A DNA stretch of 64,000 nucleotides from Gillisia sp. CAL575 (lineage in GTDB: Bacteria; Bacteroidota; Bacteroidia; Flavobacteriales; Flavobacteriaceae). This document shows positions 8,097-14,479 of this stretch, in pieces (the first letter of the stretch is position 1; each line of letters opens with the position of its first letter). The notes under the pieces were generated by a model that saw only the letters and a program-made list of their open reading frames with translations, was not told where the DNA came from and did not search any database. The position numbers and the translations under genes are program-made. The stretch lies in NCBI RefSeq assembly GCF_000403785.1, contig NZ_APHJ01000018.1, positions 62,001-126,000 of the forward strand. The letters are read 5' to 3'.

Positions 8097-8945
8097 ATGA
8101 CACTTCTTAATATCAATAAAATGGACTTTCTGATTACAAAAGAAGAACTAGAGGCTGAAATCTTGCGAATTGAGCAGACTTTTCTTAATAAATTATCGGC
8201 ATATAACAAGATTATTTCTTACTGCCGAGAGATTCTTGAATCTTACCGAAAAGAAATTCGTTTGAATGATTTTCAAGATATTGCATCAGAAATACTCTTT
8301 TTTAAAGAACAAAAATCGCTCCCTCTAACATATTTAATTTATTACGAAAATCGATTATCCATCGAATTGGAAATCCCATCCACTGGAGAAGCCTTTCGAC
8401 AAAAGTTCATTTTTAAATTGATCGAACGAATCAACAGATTTTTCTCTGCTCATAAAAACTTTCTTCAATATATGTCATTAGACCAAGAATATTTGGATGA
8501 ATTCTATTTCACACGCAGATATTCCTCTAAAAATCACATGATCAATTATAAGAATTATGAAAGGGATCCTTTATTTAGTACTTCACATGATTTACTTCTA
8601 AGCGAATTAAATTCCCATAAGTTCCTACTTCAATATTTGAATAAATTATCTATTCAAGTAAAGCAATCTTCTTCCCTAGTTTTAGAAGAACCTGTAAAAA
8701 TCAACTGGACAACATCTAAAGTGGCACTAACCGAACTAGTTTATGCTTTGCAACTTAGCGGCGCCATAAATAACGGAAACACAACTCTCAAAGAACTTTT
8801 TTTAATATTTGAGATACTGACCGGTTTAGATATGGGGGATTATCATCATACTTTTTTAAAATTAAGGGGACGTTCAGAACCTTTAAAATTCATCGAGAAA
8901 ATGAAAAATTCCATGTTGGAACATATGGCAGGACTCGATGCATAA
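8097..8945 (+). CDS. rteC: RteC-family regulator of conjugative transposon excision
   Basis: 282 residues. The C-terminal third carries the RteC signature: INWTTSKVALTELVYALQ, GAINNGNTTLKEL, LDMGDYHHTFLKLRGR and a final KFIEKMKN helix, a winged-helix DNA-binding region. In CTnDOT, RteC activates the excision operon by binding half sites upstream of xis2c. An internal Met at 8121 is an alternative start. Here it precedes an excisionase-like HTH gene by about 260 bp, and the gap holds two identical 16-bp repeats that may be its targets. There is no RteA/RteB pair nearby. Instead the gene follows the peptide module and shares its operator motif. Confidence 0.88.
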   Translation: MTLLNINKMDFLITKEELEAEILRIEQTFLNKLSAYNKIISYCREILESYRKEIRLNDFQDIASEILFFKEQKSLPLTYLIYYENRLSIELEIPSTGEAFRQKFIFKLIERINRFFSAHKNFLQYMSLDQEYLDEFYFTRRYSSKNHMINYKNYERDPLFSTSHDLLLSELNSHKFLLQYLNKLSIQVKQSSSLVLEEPVKINWTTSKVALTELVYALQLSGAINNGNTTLKELFLIFEILTGLDMGDYHHTFLKLRGRSEPLKFIEKMKNSMLEHMAGLDA

Positions 8946-8958
8946 ACAACCAAGATAC

Positions 8959-8974
8959 CACCAAGTTGGTCATT
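8959..8974 (+). repeat. 16-bp direct repeat, copy 1 (candidate RteC site)
   Basis: CACCAAGTTGGTCATT, identical to 9075-9090. It contains the inverted repeat ACCAA-G-TTGGT. It lies just after the rteC stop and upstream of the HTH gene at 9208. Confidence 0.6.
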
Positions 8975-9074
8975 TGGGAAAAATCTTAATCTGGGTAGGA
9001 AATACTACTCCAATCCGTAATATTTGATCCCATATATATTCGATTATACTATACATTCTTCCAAAAATAATTTT

Positions 9075-9090
9075 CACCAAGTTGGTCATT
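9075..9090 (+). repeat. 16-bp direct repeat, copy 2 (candidate RteC site)
   Basis: Identical to 8959-8974 and offset by 116 bp. This copy lies about 118 bp upstream of the HTH gene start. Binding by RteC is inferred from the CTnDOT precedent, not from matching that element's known site sequence. Confidence 0.6.
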
Positions 9091-9207
9091 CCTTGGCTAA
9101 ATTATCTTCTGACATCAAGCAATTTTGTAAATGAAAGTCAAACCAGAGCAATCCCATCGCTTTAAACCTTTTAACCTGCGGTGGGATTGTTTTTAAAACA
9201 TTTAATT

Positions 9208-9483
9208 ATGCCAACAACTATTATTACTACAGAAGATTTAATGGAGTTCAAAATGGAACTCCTTGAAGAAATCCAAAAACTACTCGAAAGGGAATCAGGA
9301 AATGTTTCTAAAAAATGGCTGAAATCTACAGAAGTCATGGAAATGTTGAAAATTAGTGCGGGAACACTTAATAATTTCCGGGCCAACGGTACACTGCCAT
9401 TTAGTAAGATAGGAGGGATCATTTATTACGATTCCGCTACTATTCAAAAAGTACTGGCAAATAATCTTGTGAAAAATAATTGA
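9208..9483 (+). CDS. Excisionase-like helix-turn-helix protein
   Basis: A 91-residue protein. A coiled-coil start (MEFKMELLEEIQKLLERE) leads into a MerR/excisionase-type helix-turn-helix: KWLKSTEVMEMLKISAGTLNNFRANGTLPFSKIGGIIYYD. This family (HTH_17-like) is very common beside rteC in Bacteroidetes ICEs and includes recombination directionality factors. I chose ATG 9208 over the upstream GTG at 9181, because the extra nine residues are not part of the usual family start. The next gene follows after 3 bp, so the two are cotranscribed. Confidence 0.8.
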   Translation: MPTTIITTEDLMEFKMELLEEIQKLLERESGNVSKKWLKSTEVMEMLKISAGTLNNFRANGTLPFSKIGGIIYYDSATIQKVLANNLVKNN

Positions 9484-9486
9484 GCT

Positions 9487-10134
9487 ATGAATTATATCAC
9501 ACATCTGAATGCTGTATTCCAGCAATTTTCAAAGGATCCAAGTCTTAATGCCACCCACATTAGTTTATATATGGCATTGTTCCAGTCTTGGAATATTCAT
9601 CGATTCAAAAAAACATTCTATATCCAAAGAGAAGAAATTATGAGAATGGGAAAAATTGGCTCCAATCCAACGTATCATCGCTGTTTGAATAAATTGCACG
9701 ATCAAAAATATATCCAATATCAGCCATCACATAATCCTTATAAAGGGAGCAGGGTGAGGATGCTCATTTTTGATACAAGTTCTAAACAAGCTTTAAACAA
9801 GTATGAAACAAGTAGTAAACAAGCATTAACCCCTTTAATAAACTATAATAAACAAAAAACAAACTTTAATAAAAGAGAGCTCCCGCAAAATGAAAATGAG
9901 GTTTTGGATCTTTTTAAAAATAAAAGTTGGTCTGCTAATGAAGGAAAAAAATTCTACAACCACTACAGCTCAATTGGATGGAAGCTTAGGAATGAAATCA
10001 AAATTATAGACTGGCATGCAACTGCTGAAAACTGGATGTTAAAAGCAAATGAATTTGAAAAGGCTCCGACAGCATTTCAAAAACGGGACAACCTGAAAAC
10101 AACTAAAAATAAGAACTATGGCGAACCCCTCTAG
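9487..10134 (+). CDS. ICE replication/regulation module protein with winged-helix-like N-terminus
   Basis: 215 residues. The N-terminal part (about 1-95: YITHLNAVFQQF..., HISLYMALFQSWN, REEIMRMGKIGSNPTYHRCLNKL) resembles the winged-helix start of Bacteroidetes mobile-element initiator or regulator proteins. The C-terminal part (about 135-200) contains WSANEGKKFYNHYSSIGW and DWHATAENWM, a segment also seen in phage and plasmid replication accessory proteins. It overlaps the ATPase gene by 17 bp, suggesting translational coupling. The exact role is unknown; replication or regulation of the excised element is my inference. Confidence 0.55.
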   Translation: MNYITHLNAVFQQFSKDPSLNATHISLYMALFQSWNIHRFKKTFYIQREEIMRMGKIGSNPTYHRCLNKLHDQKYIQYQPSHNPYKGSRVRMLIFDTSSKQALNKYETSSKQALTPLINYNKQKTNFNKRELPQNENEVLDLFKNKSWSANEGKKFYNHYSSIGWKLRNEIKIIDWHATAENWMLKANEFEKAPTAFQKRDNLKTTKNKNYGEPL

Positions 10135-10774
10135 TATTATAGAAGATGGAATTGAGTATTCCCTCGGGAATTTTGACGGAACTAAAATAGTCTATGACTT
10201 CCCAAAGATCCTGGTGTTTCTTGAAGCAAAAGGTAAAACCCTATTCGGCCAACATTTTAATATTTATGAAGAGGATAAAAATGTTTTATTCAAGCTATGT
10301 AATTATTTTATAAAGGATCAGAATTACTGCGAGAAATTTGAAATGGATCCTGAGAAAGGGATTTTGCTTTCTGGACCTGTGGGATGCGGCAAAACCAGCA
10401 TGATGAAACTTTTAAGGTATTTAGTTCCACATCAGCGTAATTATGTCGTAATGCCATGCAGGAATATCGTTTTTGCATTTAACCATCTGGGTTACAAAAC
10501 TATTGAAGATTACGGAGACAGTAGTTGTTTTTGTTTTGACGATATGGGTGTGGAGCCAATAGGAAGACATTACGGTAGAGATTGTAATGTGATTGGTGAA
10601 ATCCTGCTCTCACGGTATGAATTATTTCTTCAAACTAAATTAAAAACCCACGCTACCACTAATTTAAGTGCCCACGAACTCGAGGATTTATACGGTTTAC
10701 GGGTTAGGAGTAGAATGAAAAAAATGTTCAATCTAGTAGCCTTCGATGAAAAAATTAAAGACAAGAGAAAATAA
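10118..10774 (+). CDS. DnaC/IstB-like AAA+ ATPase
   Basis: 218 residues with Walker A GPVGCGKTS (about 88-96), Walker B CFCFDDMG and a later arginine-rich segment (YGLRVRSRMKKMFN), typical of DnaC/IstB-type helicase-loader ATPases. Genes of this kind follow the HTH/initiator pair in many Bacteroidetes ICEs and probably support replication of the excised circle. The start overlaps the previous gene by 17 bp. The next gene starts 1 bp after its stop, so 9208-11903 is one operon. Confidence 0.75.
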   Translation: MANPSSIIEDGIEYSLGNFDGTKIVYDFPKILVFLEAKGKTLFGQHFNIYEEDKNVLFKLCNYFIKDQNYCEKFEMDPEKGILLSGPVGCGKTSMMKLLRYLVPHQRNYVVMPCRNIVFAFNHLGYKTIEDYGDSSCFCFDDMGVEPIGRHYGRDCNVIGEILLSRYELFLQTKLKTHATTNLSAHELEDLYGLRVRSRMKKMFNLVAFDEKIKDKRK

Positions 10775-10775
10775 T

Positions 10776-11903
10776 ATGAAAATAGCCACATTTAATATTC
10801 AGAATTTATTCCATCGTGACAGAAGTTATTTGGTCAATCCCTATGATAAATATAGGAATGAGTGGCTTATAGAAATAGACTTTTTAATGGACAAACCTGT
10901 AAAGACAAATGGAGATAATGATCGTTTAAGAGAATTGATATTCATTCTAGGTATGGATAATAGTCTTCAATTACCATATGCAGTTCTAAGAAGAAAAGCT
11001 GGTTTTCTTTTTTTGAAAGGGATGAATTATTCAAAAGAGTTAAAAGCAGGGGAACTAACAGACTGGAATGGATGGATTGCACTTCAGAATTATCCATTAG
11101 AACATAGAGCCGTCGAAAATAAAGCTCGGGTAATCGCCGAAGTGAATCCAGATATTTTAATTCTTCAGGAAATCGAAGATCGTGCTTCTCTAACAGAATT
11201 TAACGAAGGGTTTCTGCCGAAATTTAATTGTAAACCCTTTGATTATACTTTCGTGGTGCAAGGAAATGATAAACGTGGTCAAGAAATAGGACTTCTTACT
11301 CGCAGTGGTATTGAGATTCTGTCGGTTCGGAGTCACAGCTATTATTATAAAATCAAGAGAGAATCTATTTTCAATAAGGATTTATTGGAGTATGAAATCC
11401 GTAGCGCTAAAGGAAATATTATATACATATTGGCTACTCATCTGCAGGAACAAACAGAAGATAAAGATATTTCTGATAATATAAGGGAAGAACAAACCAA
11501 GAGGATTGCTGAGGTTTATAAGCAATTATATGCTAAGGGTAAGAAACACATCGCAATTGTGGGTACATTAAATGCTGTTTCTTATTGTTATTCCCTTTCC
11601 CCACTACTTATCAAAACCAATTTAAAAGATATAACAAAACACCAAACCTTTCATGTGGATGTGGATAGAGGAGTAGGTGCCGGATATCATAGTCTTGGAG
11701 CGTATCGAATGGGAGTCAATATAAAGCAAAAAGATTATTTGTTATTATCGCCTGATCTTTTTAATACAGTACAAAGTAGCGGATTAAACAGGAAAGGAAT
11801 TTGGCCAGAAAAGCAACCTATGTGGTCTTACTTTCCAAGCATAAATAAAAAAAATCAAGCTGCTAGTGAACATCCTGCGATTTGGGGAATTTTAGATTTT
11901 TGA
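10776..11903 (+). CDS. Endonuclease/exonuclease/phosphatase-fold protein with altered active site
   Basis: 375 residues from ATG 10776, one base after the ATPase stop. An in-frame Met at 10746 lies inside that gene and is rejected. The EEP-fold landmarks are MKIATFNIQNLF at the N-terminus, ILILQEIED with the metal-binding Glu, GQEIGLLTRS, ILATHLQEQ, and SEHPAIWGILDF at the end. Two usual catalytic positions are changed: the GDFN loop reads GTLNAV (Asp to Thr) and the terminal SDH reads SEH. A phosphodiesterase or nuclease role may therefore be weakened or different. It ends the ICE operon 9208-11903. Confidence 0.75.
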   Translation: MKIATFNIQNLFHRDRSYLVNPYDKYRNEWLIEIDFLMDKPVKTNGDNDRLRELIFILGMDNSLQLPYAVLRRKAGFLFLKGMNYSKELKAGELTDWNGWIALQNYPLEHRAVENKARVIAEVNPDILILQEIEDRASLTEFNEGFLPKFNCKPFDYTFVVQGNDKRGQEIGLLTRSGIEILSVRSHSYYYKIKRESIFNKDLLEYEIRSAKGNIIYILATHLQEQTEDKDISDNIREEQTKRIAEVYKQLYAKGKKHIAIVGTLNAVSYCYSLSPLLIKTNLKDITKHQTFHVDVDRGVGAGYHSLGAYRMGVNIKQKDYLLLSPDLFNTVQSSGLNRKGIWPEKQPMWSYFPSINKKNQAASEHPAIWGILDF

Positions 11904-12121
11904 ACGAGTGGTAGTTTTGTAGTAATAATTCAACAATCAACGCAATTCATAACTCTTTAAATATTTTAACGAATAATCTTTAAGTCCTGTGAAAATTTTA
12001 TTAAATAATATTGAGATAAAGCAGTTTGTGATAATATTGTCATTATGAAATTAAATTTTATCTAAGGATCTCAAGATGAGATGTCTGTAATTAGTTTTAT
12101 AGAGTAATGAATAATTGTTTA

Positions 12122-12271
12122 ATGCTTAAAAAAATTAAAATGAAGAAGTTTTTCAGAATATTCACGGTAGTACAAGTTATTTATCAAGGTTATCAAATGT
12201 ATAAAGAGAAAAAGTCTAAAAAGAAACGTAATACGTATGTTCAGCAAACTGAGAATAATAGGATTAAATAA
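12122..12271 (+). CDS. Small basic protein
   Basis: A 49-codon frame, or 43 from the in-frame ATG at 12140, in an otherwise empty 543-bp gap (11904-12446). It has a hydrophobic/aromatic N-terminal helix (FFRIFTVVQVIYQGYQMY) followed by a very basic stretch (KEKKSKKKRN) and a polar tail. Both starts are preceded by an A-rich leader, as is usual in Bacteroidetes. A membrane-surface or nucleic-acid-associated microprotein is possible. No family is recognised, and it may be a chance frame. Confidence 0.35.
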   Translation: MLKKIKMKKFFRIFTVVQVIYQGYQMYKEKKSKKKRNTYVQQTENNRIK

Positions 12272-12446
12272 AAATTTTCATTTATAAATTTTATTCTAAA
12301 TATCCTTAGAGCGATAAAAACTATAAACAATTGATTCAACATCTCTTTGAACGTAGATTTATTAAACTAATCCTAATTAACAAATCATAAACTGTAGTAT
12401 CACTATGGTTCATATAAATTTACTTTTAACAATTAATAACTAGATT

Positions 12447-12905
12447 ATGGAAACCAACGAAAGAAATAAAGAAATGCAAGATTCTCTACAAGACCTATTA
12501 CAAAAGAATTATGATGCTGAAAAAGGCTTCAAACAAGTAATGGAGAAAGCAGAAAATTCTCAGTTGAAATCTTGGATGCAAAAACAAGCTACACAGCGTT
12601 CTCAATTTGCAAATGAAATTGATGGCGAGTTAAGAAAACTTAATGTAGAACCAAAAGAATCAGGTAGTACTGCAGGTTCTGCTCACAGAGTTTGGATTGA
12701 TGTAAAAACAGCATTAAGTTTTGACAAAGATGAATCTATATTGGAAGAGTGTATTCGTGGCGAAAAAGCTAGCGTTTCTGAATATGAAGAAACGTTAAAT
12801 AAGTCATTTTTCAGTCCAGGAGTAAAGTCTATGCTAACTGAGCAAAAAAACAAAGTTCAAAATTCTCTTTCCGCTGTTAAAAGGTTAGAAGATTTAGTAG
12901 ACTAA
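12447..12905 (+). CDS. PA2169-family (DUF2383) four-helix-bundle protein
   Basis: A 152-residue, highly charged helical protein: DSLQDLLQKNYDAEKGFKQVMEKAEN, WMQKQATQRSQFANEIDGELRKL, then SAHRVWIDVKTALS and ECIRGEKASVSEYEETL. This is the pattern of the PA2169/DUF2383 ferritin-like bundle family, whose function is unknown and which is often linked to stress responses. No signal peptide is present. A good intrinsic terminator follows at 12931. It precedes the photolyase and fits a stress cargo region. Confidence 0.8.
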   Translation: METNERNKEMQDSLQDLLQKNYDAEKGFKQVMEKAENSQLKSWMQKQATQRSQFANEIDGELRKLNVEPKESGSTAGSAHRVWIDVKTALSFDKDESILEECIRGEKASVSEYEETLNKSFFSPGVKSMLTEQKNKVQNSLSAVKRLEDLVD

Positions 12906-12930
12906 AAATTTTAAAAATAGTCCCTACACT

Positions 12931-12964
12931 AAAGCCTTCCCTAATTTTATTGGGAGGGCTTTTA
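12931..12964 (+). terminator. Intrinsic terminator of the DUF2383 gene
   Basis: The stem AAAGCCTTCCC (12931-12941) pairs with GGGAGGGCTTT (12952-12962), with one G-T wobble, a 10-nt loop and a T-tail, 25 bp after the stop codon. Confidence 0.8.
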
Positions 12965-13017
12965 TAATTTAAATGATTTATAGAAAAACGTAAACTTAAT
13001 TTAGAGTTAATCAGTCA

Positions 13018-13025
13018 AACCGGTT
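13018..13025. promoter_or_regulatory. Short palindrome upstream of the photolyase gene
   Basis: AACCGGTT lies 35 bp before the photolyase start, with GTTAA on its left (13006-13010) and TTAAC to its right (13024-13028). The arms are short and it may be fortuitous; recorded because the gene is expected to be light or stress controlled. Confidence 0.2.
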
Positions 13026-13060
13026 AACTAAGAATTTTATTGATTTAAATCCAAATTGAA

Positions 13061-14443
13061 ATGAAGATAGGACTTGTTTGGTTTAAAAATGATTTGAGGT
13101 TATTTGATAATGAAGCTTTGTGCAAAGCTATATCTAATTGTGATAAGCTAATTTTTTGCTATTGTGTTGAGGAATCTTTATTTCAAAAACTGGATTTAGG
13201 ATTTAGAAAAGCGGATATCAGTAGATTTAAATTTCTTGAAGATTCCGTACTTAATTTGCAATCGAATCTCGAGAAATTGTCTGGACATCTTTTAATAAGC
13301 ACAAAAAGTGCAAAAGAATTTATACCTCAAATAGTAAAGGAGCACAATATCACAGAAGTTTATGGAGAAATGGAATATGCTCCTGAAGAACTCATTCTTG
13401 TAGACAGTGTTCAAAAAAAGCTACCAAATGTTTCTTTCAATTTCTATTGGGGAAAAACCTTGTATCACATCGATGATATTCCTTTTACCATTTCAAATAT
13501 ACCTTTAACAAGCAAAGCATACAGGATTCCAACGTCAAACGAATCAGAGCCGAGAGTTCCATATTTAAGTCCTTCTTATTTAAACGCTGATACTAATATA
13601 ATGAGCACAGAATTTCCTTCTTATAGCTTGCTCGGATTTACGAAGGAAGAATATGAAATGGCTGAGACGTATGTTGAAGGTGGTGAAGATAATGGTCTAA
13701 AACGATTGTATCATTATACTTTTGAGACTGAATTACTAACGGGATATAGATGGACTAGAAATAGATCTTTAGGAATGGAATATAGTTCTAAATTTTCTCC
13801 GTATTTGGCACTTGGATGTATTTCTCCTAGGGAGATTTATCGAAATGTTCAGCACTATGAAACTGTAGTTAAAAAGAATCAAAGCACTTGGTGGATAATA
13901 TTTGAACTTGTATGGAGAGATTACTTCACATTTAAAGGAATGAAATTTGGAAATGAAATTTTTAAAACCAAAGGCTTTAAAAAGAAAGAACTTCTTTTCG
14001 AAAATAATATCAATTATTTCGAGAGGTGGTGTGAAGGAAATACTGGAATTCCATTTATAGATGCACATATGCGACAGCTAAATGAAACAGGATATATGAG
14101 TAATCGTGGTCGAGTTAATTGTTCTAGTTATCTTATACATGATTTAAAAATTGACTGGACTTGGGGCGCTGCATATTTTGAAAGCAAACTTATAGATTAT
14201 GACGTTAGTGCCAATTGGCTAAATTGGCACGTTCAAGCATATGAGATATATTATACAAATCCTGTAAATCAATCTAATAAATACAAATCACAAGAGTTTA
14301 TTAGGAAATGGATTCCAGAATTAAAGAATTATAACGATATGGAAATTTTAATACCTTGGGAATATGAGAATTCAGATTATCCTAAACCTATTGCGCTTTA
14401 CCAGAAATGGACAAGATCGATAAATCTGATTAAAAAGCTGTGA
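13061..14443 (+). CDS. DASH-type cryptochrome / deoxyribodipyrimidine photolyase
   Basis: 460 residues. The N-terminal Rossmann domain (MKIGLVWFKNDLRLFDNEAL) would bind an antenna cofactor and the C-terminal helical domain binds FAD (TGYRWTRNRSLGMEYSSKFSPYLALGCISPREIY, MSNRGRVNCSSYLIHDLKIDW, IDYDVSANWLNWH). The NRGRVNCSSYL region and the closing YKSQEFIRKWIPEL resemble the CRY-DASH group, which repairs cyclobutane dimers, mainly in single-stranded DNA. Length is normal. It is followed convergently by dnaE and forms part of a DNA-damage island with dinB, BLUF and SRAP genes. Confidence 0.9.
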   Translation: MKIGLVWFKNDLRLFDNEALCKAISNCDKLIFCYCVEESLFQKLDLGFRKADISRFKFLEDSVLNLQSNLEKLSGHLLISTKSAKEFIPQIVKEHNITEVYGEMEYAPEELILVDSVQKKLPNVSFNFYWGKTLYHIDDIPFTISNIPLTSKAYRIPTSNESEPRVPYLSPSYLNADTNIMSTEFPSYSLLGFTKEEYEMAETYVEGGEDNGLKRLYHYTFETELLTGYRWTRNRSLGMEYSSKFSPYLALGCISPREIYRNVQHYETVVKKNQSTWWIIFELVWRDYFTFKGMKFGNEIFKTKGFKKKELLFENNINYFERWCEGNTGIPFIDAHMRQLNETGYMSNRGRVNCSSYLIHDLKIDWTWGAAYFESKLIDYDVSANWLNWHVQAYEIYYTNPVNQSNKYKSQEFIRKWIPELKNYNDMEILIPWEYENSDYPKPIALYQKWTRSINLIKKL

Positions 14444-14479
14444 AAAGTATTTAAGATTTATTAATCTTAATAAGTATAT

